NCBI GenBank assembly: GCA_022661535.1
Contig: JAKULF010000003.1
Location: 6,386,001-6,450,000, forward strand
Direction: 5' to 3'
DNA length: 64,000 nt
From: Eutypa lata
Taxonomy: Eukaryota > Ascomycota > Sordariomycetes > Xylariales > Diatrypaceae
In this document: in pieces, positions 1-11,641 of the stretch
Layout: every line of letters begins with the position of its first letter
Numbering within the stretch: the stretch's first letter is position 1
Made by a program: the position numbers and the translations under genes
The notes under the pieces: model-generated
What the model was told of the DNA's origin: nothing
What the model saw: only the letters and a program-made list of their open reading frames with translations
Database searches by the model: none

Positions 1-1463
1 TGACTTACATAACCACGAAAGTAAAGAGGTAGTATAATATGATTCCGAAGGGAGGGCTGAAGCGCTCGAAGCCAGTGAAATCAGGACTTTGCATGAGGGC
101 GTTTGCCATGGCCTGGATGATGAACAGAGTATCTTCTGCTACCATGTCTTCTGCATAGTCCATGCCGATGAAGGCCTGGAGAAAGCCTATAATCACGACG
201 ATGAGCAAGGCAAAGAATATTACGCTTTCCTTCATCATCACCTTCAGCACCACGAGCATGGCGCCGAAGAACCGGAACGAGTCGAGATAGAGCAACAGGC
301 GCAACCAGAACATGGGGGCCGTGAAGGCCAGGAAGCTATAGCTAATCTGATTGAACCACCTGCGGGTCTCGCCGTCATGCTCCTCCCAGGCATGGCTGAA
401 AGCAACGAAGCGCAGAGCAAGGGATACCATTAGTAATGAGTACAACGTATTGTTAAAGGCATTCCAGAAGCCCAGGACGTGATAACCGGCCTTGTAAAAC
501 TTAGTGAGCTCGTCGAAAATGAAGCCGAACGTGAAAACGTATAGAAGGATCTCGACAAAGTCTAGATCTCCGTTGGGATTGATGGTATTGATGGCACCGG
601 TATACAGAGCCAAGTAGAGGATAGAAGTGAGCAGCTGGAAGGCATTCTGATACATGGGCGCTCTCATACGATCGGGATCGGCATGCGTCAGGAAAGCTGT
701 ATTAGCACGGTCCTTGTACTCGACGAAACTAGAGGGGTCGTCCTCGTCTTGGACAAGCCAACCTCGCCATAAATAGCCAATGCACTTCTGATAGCCCGAG
801 GATCCAATGACAACCAACGCGTGCAAGTCGACGGCCTTCTCTATAACATTTACGGGAGGTGTATCTTCGCCGTCGATTAGGGTCGAGTACCGCTTTAAGA
901 GGACGGAGTGGAGGAGGTAACCGATGTCGTCTTCGGTCTCGATAATCTGCTTGGCGATCACCTCGCACGCGGTGGCGCGAAGCTGATGAAGGTCGGCGTC
1001 CCAGAGCTCGCTTATGGACTGGTGCTTGAACCACTGCTTGACGACGAGAAGACAGTAGACGATGCAGGAGCGGTTCGATGGACCCCCGGCCTCTTTGGCA
1101 GCCTTGATGACGGCCTTGGTGATGACCTTGCTATGGGGGCGGGTGATCTGCTCCTCCTCGAGCTCGCAGGGGACGCATTCTTCAATCAGGTAGCGGAGAC
1201 GGAGGGCGGTCTTGGTGACATCGGCGGCGGGGATGGCAGACTCGATGGATTCGTTACGGTAGGTTGGAAGGACTTTGCCGGATTCTGTTAGTGATCGAAG
1301 TGGCCCAAGTGATAAGGGGTGCGGAAGGTAGAAAGAGATAGACAAATAAATGTGTATATTTTCACTCACGACGTCTCCGAGATTCGTACGCCGACCATTG
1401 ATGATGCTCGTGGGAGGGATGACGATCCCACCCAAGGAGCTTTCCCCAGCTGAACCTAGGCAT
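1..1463 (-). CDS. YVC1-like vacuolar TRP cation channel, 5' part (3' end off window)
   Basis: This is the N-terminal ~457 residues of a fungal TRP-type channel of the Yvc1 family, which in yeast releases Ca2+ from the vacuole. I place the start at the ATG at 1463 (MPRFSWGKLLGW...). Exon 1 is 1463-1370; an 85-bp intron (1369-1285, GTGAGT donor, CTAACAG acceptor) joins in phase to the frame reading SGKVLPTYRNES. Exon 2 ends at position 9 with a GTAAGT donor, so a second intron and the rest of the channel lie beyond the left edge. The first ~230 residues are soluble and helical; then come several hydrophobic segments (LLTSILYLALYTGA, FVEILLYVFTFGFIF, ESVIFFALLIVVIIGFLQAF, FGIILYYLFTFVVM) with the pore region at the visible end. 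The family call rests on overall sequence character, from memory. The upstream region shared with the next gene is unusually long. Confidence 0.8.
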
Positions 1464-4400
1464 TGCCGTCTTTTTCAGTTCTAGAGTTACAGTGTAGAGG
1501 CAAGTGTTGTCAAACTACGTGTAATCCAAAGTCTGATGAAGTCGGTACTCGCTACCTAGTAAGGTCGGGAAAGCTCAATGTTGCTCCTAGCAAACCCGGT
1601 AGAGGTTAATTACGAAAGACCTCGTTGCAATTGCAATTGAACCTCAAAGGTTTTAGCAAAAGAACCAATCCTAACAAAAAAACAATTATAATAATATAGA
1701 TTGCGGGCTGGTCAACTATCAATTCATTGTATTTTATCTTCCCAGTTTTATGTACGCGTCAATTCTTGATTTTCTCCAACCCCTCTATCTTTCTCTCTCT
1801 CTCTCTATCGCAGTTGGATAGGAAACTTGAAAGGAAGGCGGCGTTTCAAGTTGGTGCAGGGATTACATAGCTTATTTCTCTTTCTATGACGTTATGTGGT
1901 GGGGACCCGGGATCGGGGATAGCTGCGATTAAGGATTAATTAAGGTTGAGAGGATATGATCAACCTTCGAAGCAACTCGGATGACGATCAATCTTAAATA
2001 CATACATGTAAATATCTTCAATACCCAGCTTGTTATTTATATACGAATAGCCAGGTACCAATATTTATGCAATTGAGGAGTTCTTCTAGAATTTTGCTAT
2101 ATACCCAACGCCGTGCTAGAAAGTTTATACATAACTACATGGATGTCACATCCTGCTCGGCATGTTCCTGTTGATCATTGCCGGCTTCCAGGTTTGAGTT
2201 GGTTTGCTTCCACCACCACCACTACGTACAAAAGACAACCTATTAATACATATCTACTAAAGTTGCATTCTCACACCTCTATTCAGTATTTGACATTACA
2301 TATGAATATCATTCTTATATAAGTATGTAGCTCAAGTATTCGGAGATGCCATTGAGGTTTTACATGAGTCACAGCAAGTGTTTGCTTTGAATGTTGGGTG
2401 AGGTGACTAATGAGTTTGTAAAACGTAAGGGTAACTAACATTTTTCTCTCTTTCTTCCCTTCTTCAATTCGCCGGGTGGTCCGATACTCGAACTCTCAAC
2501 AGACTTCCAATTCAACGCAAGAGACAACGAAGCAGCTTTTATCGGCACGTAAGAATAGCCATTCTCTTTCTGCGCGTGCGTGGTGGCTCCTTGTTCCTGT
2601 ATGCATTCTTCTTGTATGTATGCAACTTCTGCTTCCGCCAATCTGGGTCGATTGGCCGAGGTGAGGCGATCGTCTGTTTGATTGGATACTATTAACGGGT
2701 TGAACAGCACCTGGAGTTACGTGTCATTGGGGTCATCTATCTTTTTTTTCTTTCCTTCTCTTCTCTCCTACCCGGATCTTTCTGGATGCTTACCCTAGCT
2801 TTGAGCTATGGTCGTATCGAGGAACGGAGATGTGTATGCATGTCATGTCATGCAGGTAAGTGTGTAGCTATTTTACTTGTCATCCCGGACTCGGCGAATC
2901 GACGTAGAGAGAGGGCTTAGCAGCTTGACTTCGGCATGCACTTCTTTCTAGGCCTTTTTTCTTCTTCAATGCTTTCGTTTCGCCAATATTGAGCATCGTG
3001 TTCTTGTAAATCGCAACCACCAAAACTTCCCAATTCTTATTCGTTGGAAATGGATAAACTATGCACCAATGACATGTGCCATATATGGAAATCTGCCAAG
3101 TACGTCTAGGCAAACCCAGACGGCCAGGCTACTACACACACGCAACCAACATTGGCTTTTGGTTTGCTCTATGAGGTAAAGTCGTCATGCCAGTAGAATT
3201 CAGCCTTACTCTATCAAATATATCTCTCTTCGAATTAAGTAGGGTGGCAGTAGATGCCTGGGTGCCTTGGTGCCTACTTGACCAAGGGCTTACATGGAAG
3301 TGTTGTCTCGAAGGTTTACCTACCTGCGGCACTGCACACATATATCCATGCACATTAGTTATCATTATCAAGCATCATATCGAAAATCCCATAGTTTCTG
3401 TTCGAGGTATAGAGGGAAGGAAATGGTTATTAATTTTCATCTAAACGAAACAATTCCTTAAAAGTCAACATTAATAGCCAGTACACGTTTCTAAGTTTCT
3501 AGGTAGGCAGCAATCAAGCAGTTGGCAGGCAGGCAAGCCGATGAGCAAGCGGGCAAGCAGGCAAGCAGCTTGGAAGTCAGCTGTGTCGATATACGACCTA
3601 CCTGTATGTAGTTATTGATCAGCAAAGTTCCCACATCGGCCCCGACTTCCAGGTCATCCCGCGTGGGTCCATTTAAGTTGGCACTTGAGGGCCGGGGCTT
3701 TGAGATTGTAAGCGCGCTAGTTTCGCAGCGGACTCTTCGTACTAAAAAAGCTAGGTATTTAGTTAGACGGGAGGGATTCTATCAAAAGAGTTGTCATTCA
3801 TCCTATTTGCTACTGGAGCTACATAATTAAGTAGGTACATCTAGGTAACACCAAGTGTAGTTCAGGGTTATTAGTGAAGAACTAAGTAGGTATGTAACTA
3901 CACTAGACTCAAGGGATTTTATGTTGTACAACTCGAGAGCTGCAAACATGATATTTGACTCGAGCGACATCAGACTCGGTAAGTACATCAGCCAGGGTGG
4001 CTGTGTGAGGCGGAAGCCAATTTGGTAGGGTGTAAAAGAGTCTTGGCAGAGAAGTGAGATGCTGATCCGGCGTTTAAATCGCACCTTCACATTGGATGTA
4101 GGTTTGTTGCGTTCGCAGGCCCGTCGCTTAACAGCCGTCTTCCTGCAACTCTTATACGTTATCTAGATTGTGTATCGAGAGAAGATTGAAGATATCTATA
4201 TACACTACCCTGCACCTCCATACTTTTTTGTATGTACTTGAGGTATGTACAATACCTGGTATCCCAGGTATGTAAATCAGACCTGCAGAAAGCCTCTGCA
4301 GCATTTTTGTGTACCTCACATGCCTTGATATTTCACCCAGAATACAACCGTTTCTTGTGATTTGTGCCACTACTATGTAGTCAGGATCAAGGCTGGTATG

Positions 4401-5923
4401 CTAATTGACGGTTTTGTCAAAAACAGACCGCCTTGGATGAATGCCTGCAGCCTCTATAGGTAAGTTCTAGAAGTGCAGGTGATGCCGATGGATGCCTATC
4501 TTGCCCCATCTTTCCACATACATACACGTGTAGTGCTCACTGCACAGCCTGACTACATGTCTAGTAGTTATGGCCTCGTTGACGACAGACCATAAGATAT
4601 AACATGCTTATAATGCCTACTTAGTATATTTGTAAGTGCATACTATATCTTTCATGCGCGTACAGGTATCCATACTGAATCCATACGTTTAAACCCTCCT
4701 TGATATATGCATGCATGTATGTGCGTACACATGTATGTACGTACTTCTTATGGTACAACTTATACGTACATACATGTGTATCCAGAGCCTTGCATGCCCT
4801 TACCATGTTACCATGTAGAGATATGATGCATGTACAATAGGTAGAAGTGCGCGCCCCTAGCTTCATAAGTAACCTACATACCTGCATATTGCTAGGTAGG
4901 TAGTATGTAGGTCGGTATGTATTACGAACAGGACGGAATTCTGTTGGCCCATTTACTTAACCTATAGGGAGAAAAAAAAATCTTACCCTCCACCAGGTCT
5001 GCTGCCTTGTGTACGTTGTGCCTTTTAAAAGTAAGATCTTGGTCTCTCATCTTGCCTGGCCTGGCCTTTGACTTTGACTACCTTACTACTTCCCTTGACT
5101 CTGGTCTGGTCTGGTCTTGTCTCGTCGTTTGCCTTCCTTCCCTTCCCTTCTCTCTAAAATCCCTGAGGGTCCATTGCATCTGATAGCAAACGTCAGGTGT
5201 ACGCACCTAAAACATCTAGGAAGTTCCACAGATCTGGGAGAAACAAGACTACCGTACTTATAAACCAAAAAGGTGACAGCTTCCTGCTTGGTTCAACTTT
5301 TGGGTAAGTTATATGTTCCTACCTATTACCTTCTCTCACTCTCTCTTTCCATATCATTATCTAATCAGGTGTACTTATTAGCTACCTATTCAAAAGCAAC
5401 CTAAGGACGAATCCAAGCGCACACGTTAAACTAGGAGGGTGCAATTGGAATCTCGATCGTTATTGGGAATACATACTTAGGTATTTAGCTATAACTACTA
5501 TTTTATCTGTATGTAAGTGCGGGAAGATACAAGGATTCTACATGTTACTTCCAAGGCATCCGTTCATCTGATCTCAGAAGCGAGGGAGGTTTCTGCATTT
5601 AACGCCTTCTTTTCTTAGACCACATCGCGCATGCCTGCTAACCATTGGATGAACAATAGGATCGGGGCAGCACGGTCGTATTACTGCGGTTGCGCGAGGT
5701 TGCTGGCTGTTTGACCGCCCTCGGAAGCGTCCCCCCCGCCTTTTCCGTCTCACCGATATTCTCAATACAACAACAGCCCCTAACTTCATTAACTAACTGA
5801 CTTACGCCGGCATTCACTTCTTTCACTTCTTACTTTAGGCACCTAATCTGTTATCAGAAATTGCCATTGGTACTTTCTCTGGAGAAAGACAGAGAAACCC
5901 TGCTATCCATTCCTTTGGCAGCC
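1464..5923. other. 4.5-kb intergenic region between divergent genes
   Basis: I see no gene here. Open frames are short, overlap on both strands and show no recognisable protein. The segment carries pyrimidine tracts (about 1790-1808), GCAAGC-type repeats (about 3515-3575), and many short TACCTA/TAGGTA and CATACATA microsatellite tracts, notably 4600-4920. Both flanking genes point away, so promoters of both must lie in it. It could also hold a non-coding RNA, but nothing in the sequence shows one. Confidence 0.6.
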
Positions 5924-8900
5924 ATGTCTTCTACCATGGAGGCTAACATGGAGGCTCAAGAAGTCAACCCTGACTCCGCTGTTGATCGCCGTGAAGGCAG
6001 CATCGCAAATGCCGATGACGCCAAGGCGCTTGCTTCCGGTGAGGGTCAGCTCTGCAGCTCCCCCGAGTCTAGCAAGAAGAAAAAGAAGGATTCTAGCAAG
6101 AAAGCTAAGAAGACTGCCGAGAAGCATGCTAGCAAGTCCCACAAGGGAAAGAACAACAAAGCCAAGAAGGTTACCATTGCGACTCCAGGTAGCTCGTCCG
6201 ATGACAGTAGTGATGAGGAAGACAATTTGTCGAGCTCAGACGAATCTACCGAGTCCGAGGTTGAGTTGCCAGATGTTAAGAAAAAGCTCGGCCAAAAGAA
6301 GCGGCAGAATATCCACCCAAAGGCGAACAAAAAGACTAAGGCTAAGAAGCTGAAGAAGGTCTCTAAAGCCGAGAAGAAGGAATCATCAGACGATAGTACG
6401 AGCGATTCCGACTCGGGATCTGATGACAACTCCCAGCTCGCCGAGGATCAGAACGCTGCTATTGCACCTGTACAGCAACAAGTCCAGGATCTTCAGCAAC
6501 AAGTGCAACAGATGCAGCGACAAGTTCTATCAATGAACCTTGGAAATAATGGCATGCTTCCTATGACTGGGCTTAACGGTGCCTCTTTTAACGCGAATGC
6601 CCTCGGAGCTGGAGGTCTAGGTGGTGGCCTGGGAGCTGGCAACTTTGGTTCCGGTGGACTCAATGCTGGTTTCAATGGTGGTTTTCACGACGACCTTGAT
6701 ATTATGATGGGACGACCACCTCCTGGTCGTGGTGGTGCACGAAATAGACGAATCGTTCTGCCCCCGCCCGGTGGTGACCGTCATCGAAGAGGCAGCAACC
6801 CGCTTGGTGGCGAAGGACTATTCGATAACGGTGGAGAACCTAGCTCCCTCGGATCTAAGGCCTCAAGGGGCGGAAAGGCAGGGGCACAGCGCATGGAGTT
6901 CAAGCGGGTTGATCAAGTTTGGGATTCCCAGATTCACAATTACAAGCTTCAGGATACCGCTGAGGGCACTATCAACTCTAGCTACGATGGCTTCTTGTTC
7001 CATGTCCGTCGTACTTTCGATTGGGAGGGCAAGTACAAAGCTACCATTGTCGACATCAAGAGCAAAGCCCTGCGCGAAGCACTTCAGGACGTTATGGGTA
7101 ACATTAAGGGAGTTAGCCTGGTCGAAGAGACCCCGAAGTTGGATCCAAACATGCTATTTCTGTGAGTCTACCCTGCGGCAACGTTAAGGGACTACCATGT
7201 CCCATGTCTTTCTTCCAACTGTTTTCACAGGAAGCTCTTTCGTACTAACGAGATTACTAGATATTTAGAAGATCTTAGAGAGCACCGAGCCAATCTCAAG
7301 GATCTCGAACCCACGGGTAAGACGCGTAAGGAGCGTAAGAAGGTGCAGTCTTGGATCAATGAGAAGCGAAGCCACCTCAAGATTCTCCTCAAGTATCTTG
7401 ACAAGGACTATGCTCAGATCAAAAAGAGGCAAGTATCAACTTTTCCAAGGCGATCTAGTTGTAATTTACTAACATTCTCTAAGTCTTTACCCTATGTTAG
7501 AGAACGGCTTGATTACTTTCGATCTCGTATGGGCTCTCTGGAAACCTAACACACTAGCCTATACTACTACTTATGGGTCTGGTGACCAGCCTCGAGTCTT
7601 TAAGGTCGAGGTTGCAGACAAGCACTACAGTATCATCAAGGGCGAATACTACTATATCGAAGGAAAGGTAAGTTATGCTCCTACTCTCTAGTGGCTATCC
7701 TGGACTCTACTTACCTATTGCCGGCAGTATTTGGAATTCGACGGAAAGCAGTTTGGTTACGGCAGCATGTCCGAAGAGATTGGCGATTTCCGTGGTGCAC
7801 GAAAGATTACTAGTCTAGGAACCTACCCTTTGAAGTATCATAAGAACGAGGCTCAGTTATGCAAGGACCTGATCGAGAGAGGCAAGAAGTTCGTTAGTCT
7901 CAGTGGCGTCAACTACAAGAGCCACGTCGGCATGGCCTACTACAAGAAGAAGAAATCCGTTATCAGGGTCAACATCAATGGTCGTATTATGGTGGATGCT
8001 AGTACCCATCGTCGGATTAACCCGAATTACCCTATTTCTCTCGTTCGCCCGAAGGACCATGACGTCATTAGTGATGACGAGGATAGTGATGATGAGGCAG
8101 ACGGCTGTGGCTGTGGATCGGATGATGATGATGACGACGTCGGTGGTGGAGGTGCCATGGCTGCGCTCGACAAACCCACCCGAGTGAAGATGGTGACCAA
8201 GGTCTTCAAGGATAAAAAGGGAAGCGTACGCACTATGCGCATTCCAAAGTCCATGGTCGAGACAGACGACACCCAGGAGAAACTTGACAAGGTTTCCACC
8301 CAGGGCGAAAAAGACGACGAGGAGACCGTGATCGACGCCAAGGAGAACGATGAGGAGACTGACAAGAACGTCAAGGACGAGGTCAAGGAAGAGGATGCCA
8401 CGCCCGTGTTCTCAGATGAGGAGTATCTTATTGCGTCTCCCGTCGTCCTCGGCTTCGCTTTTGCCGAGAAGCTCTGGCTGGAGTTCACGGTTTCTGGCGT
8501 CAAGGAGATTACGTGGAATGAGCAGGCTTATGACTCGTTGGTTTTGGAACCCAAGACCAAGGAGATCGTCAAGGTAAGTGGTGCAATAAGGCCAAGCTTC
8601 TGTTCCTATCCATTCCTTAGGGGTTGTAAAACTGGTATGTATAAGTGCACATATGACTAACAAATTATATGTTATAGGCCCTCGTCGAATCACATAAGTA
8701 CCATGCTGCTGAGAGCATCGACGACGTGATCCAAGGCAAGGGTAAAGGACTCGTTGCTGTACTACGTGAGCGGACCAGACTTCACCTCTCTATGACCTCC
8801 TATACTGACTGACCTAATTCTTGCAGACGGTCCTCCGGGTACAGGAAAAACCCTAACAGCCGAAGGCATTAGCGAACTGCTCAAGTGCCCTCTTTATATG

Positions 8901-9651
8901 GTCTCTGCTGGTGAGCTCGGTACCGATTCGCGCTACCTCGAGTCGGAGTTGCAGAAGATACTGGATATCTGCCACACCTGGGGCGCCATCCTATTGCTTG
9001 ACGAAGCCGATGTGTTCTTGGAGAAGAGAAGCATGCATGATATACACAGGAATGCCCTTGTTGGCGTTTTCCTGAGACAGCTCGAGTACTTCATGGTGAG
9101 TGTGACCTGGCCAGCTAACTGGCGCATAACTTTTCAGGTTATCACTTCTCTTATTATTGCTGTAAATGAGTTACTAACGTCTTATGTTTATAGGGTATCT
9201 TGTTCCTCACCACCAACCGAGTTGAGGTATGTTGTTTTATTCATCCCAACCCCTTTTCCGATTACAGTACACACGACAGAGAAACTGACAAAAACACACA
9301 CAGACCTTCGATGACGCCTTCCAGTCGCGCATCCACATCGCGCTGCGGTACGACGAGCTCGACACCAAGGCGAAGAAGGCGGTGTTCAAGATCTTTATCG
9401 AGCGGGTGCGGCAGCTCGAGAAGGTGGACCTGATGCCCTTCACGGACGAGGACTACAACGCGCTGGCGCGCCAGAGCCTCAACGGCCGCCAGATCAAGAA
9501 CGTCGTCCGCACCGCCCAGGCCCTCGCCGTCAACAAGGCCCAGCCCCTGAGCATGCGCCACATCCGCGAGGTCCTCGACGTCCTGCAGAGCTTCGACCGC
9601 GACCTCAAGGGCGGCCCCGGCTACCAGGACGCCATGCGGAGTTACTTCTAA
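5924..9651 (+). CDS. large AAA+ ATPase with fungal DUF7025-type middle region
   Basis: Predicted 1067 residues from eight exons: 5924-7161, 7231-7428, 7484-7667, 7728-8573, 8678-8765, 8827-9095, 9194-9226, 9304-9651. All phases agree. The start is the ATG at 5924 (context gccATGt). Residues ~60-200 are Lys/Ser/Asp/Glu-rich and look disordered with NLS-like runs (SSKKKKKDSSKK); ~200-230 is a Gln-rich coiled coil; ~240-290 is Gly/Asn-rich. The middle (EFKRVDQVWDSQIHNYKL, KSLYPMLENGLITFDLVWAL) matches the region I know as DUF7025 in fungal AAA proteins. An acidic DDEDSDDEAD...SDDDDDD insert follows. The ATPase core has Walker A GPPGTGKT (~853-860) and Walker B ILLLDEAD (Asp910, Glu911). No substrate can be assigned. 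The last exon is much more G+C-rich than the others. Intron 2 is of the GC-AG class. Confidence 0.85.
7429..7483 (+). other. GC-AG intron (intron 2 of the AAA+ gene)
   Basis: The exon ends ...AAAAAGAG and the intron begins GCAAGT, with branch sequence ttactaac and acceptor ctctaag. This 55-bp intron is the only one of the options I tried that keeps the frame and gives KKSLYPMLENGLITF, the sequence expected for this family. The canonical GT four bases downstream would drop the conserved LYPML segment. Confidence 0.75.
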
Positions 9652-11641
9652 AAACTTAGCTCTCGTTCTGAACCGATTTCCTTTCTTCGATTGTTTTCCT
9701 TTTCTCCTTGCGTTTCACTCACTTTCGCCGACGGCCGTCAATGAGGCTCTCGTATAGGTTTCTGGTCATGGTTTCGGAGTTGAGTTGGGTGATTTCCCTC
9801 CCATTCCCTCCCCTCAGGGGTTTCGTGCGTGCGATACTCATTTCAACGTTTGATTTCGGACTGGACTGGGCAGGACAGGACAGGACAAGTCAGGACGACG
9901 GGCGGCTGGGAGATATAGGTTTATATTTCCGGGGTCGTTTGGGTCGATGCGTTTTCTTTCTTTCTCTTTCTGCATTTGGTAGGGAGTGAGTGTGGCTCTA
10001 TAATTTATGGTTTCTCCCCCCTTCCCCCCTTTCCCTTCGTCAACATACATCGACAATAACAGGTATTCACCTGATATTGTCTATTTGTCTGCGAGCAAGC
10101 GAGTTGTTATTCTTTTGTTATTCTTCTTCCGGATACTTTCTATAGACATGTACTTAGAGATTCTCACTGGAAATGGGATCGATGGATGGACGGACGGACG
10201 GAAGGATGAAAGGATGGATGGACGGCCTAGGATAGGACAGCAGCGTACGGTGGTAGGGGTAGGGTAGGGTAGGGTATAGGATAAGGGGCGCAACTGCAAC
10301 TGTTACTGAAACATTTTCATTTGATATTCTATCCAAAGCGTTTTTTTCTTCTGATATCTTCTCCTTTTTTTCTCTGACTCTCTGACTCGCTCCCCGACTA
10401 TCTCTCTCTCTCTCTCTCTCTCTGATCTAATTAGGGGTGAAATAACTACCTAAGCGAGGAATAAAGGAGAGCGAGCATGTATGTGTGTGATATGTTAACA
10501 GGTCTTGTGTCTGTCTATCTATCTGCCAGCCGTGTGCGTGGTGTGGTGCTTGTGTGTGTGGCTCCTTTCTGAGGACGGACGAGTGCAGTTCTCTGTTCTC
10601 ACGGCGGCCGGATCTAGCTTTTCCTTTTCCCCCTCCATTTCACCTTGAATTTCTATCCACCGACCAGCCCCTTGGTCCACGTGGCAAGAGAGGTGGTGCC
10701 AATTTCTCGAAGTTATATCTTGCGTTCTCTTCCTTCTCTTTATGGGTGTATCGTATTTTCTGTATGGGATTGAGGTTTAAAGGGGGGGGGATAATTGGAA
10801 ATCAAGCATTTTAAACAGGGGGGGGGGTTTGATATGTTCTAAAATAAGTACCTATTGTACTGTATTACATGTATGTATGACATGGTGTACCTATACATGT
10901 ATTATGATGTATCTAACGGCCGACCAATGTAAGTGAGTAAGTAAGGTTGTTCGTTTTTTTCTTATTCTAAATTGCTATCACTACATGTAGTGAATAGGAT
11001 AGGATGGGAGAGGTACTCAAGTAAGTGGCTATAGTTAATGTTCTCCCGTAGCTACTACATAGTACGACGCAGCATTATGATATTAGATTGTGTGCAGTCA
11101 GTTATTCCGACTCTGGCGTGCCTGTTATTCCAAGCAAGCATCTGTCTGACGAGATTCACTTCGAGCGGCACAGAAGAACAAATGAAGTCTTCATTGCTAG
11201 ATACTAGATATGACTTCCGTGTCGTCATGAAAGCCCTCCCCCTTTTTTGAACTGGTATATTGGGTAGTAGTGACCAAGTACTTACTTACAGGTATCACTG
11301 ATAAAAAAAAAGAGAAAAGAAAAAAAGAAAATTCACCGTAATGTCTTTTTCGCGAATCAGCTATATGGGACAATATTTTCAAAGGCGAAACGAGCCCGCA
11401 GCACTTTTCCTGTCCACTCCAAAACGCCATCTATGTACATGTATGCAATCGTACATCATGATATACCACCACAGCAGCAGCAGCAGCAGCAGGAGATATT
11501 CATCCATCGAGTAGCCAAACTACCAAGGCAGCCGGTGTTGAATTTTATCAAGATGAGACAAGATAGAACCAAAAAAAATAATGGAAGGGGAAGGGTGTTG
11601 CTTTTATTTTATTTTAGTTGGTTGAATGGACTTGGACTTGA
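9652..11641. other. 2-kb spacer between convergent genes, rich in simple repeats
   Basis: No gene is supported. The segment contains the 3' ends of the AAA+ gene and of the Rpc31-like gene. It has dense simple-sequence DNA: GGAC/GACGG-type repeats (10180-10226), a GGGTA run (about 10255-10276), a TC tract (about 10398-10422), poly-G runs (about 10781-10828) and a CAG tract (about 11473-11492). Confidence 0.6.

Noticed and set aside
1370..1435. Frame starting MGGIVIPPTS as the YVC1-like N-terminus
   Set aside because: It begins with TTG and does not join in phase across the 1285-1369 intron, whereas the ATG at 1463 does.
5861..5923. Upstream non-ATG extension of the AAA+ gene
   Set aside because: The frame is open but begins at TTG. 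The ATG at 5924 has a good context, so the extension is treated as leader.
10255..10276. GGGTA repeats as an interstitial telomere
   Set aside because: The unit is GGGTA, not TTAGGG, and the run is short; it is plain simple-sequence DNA.
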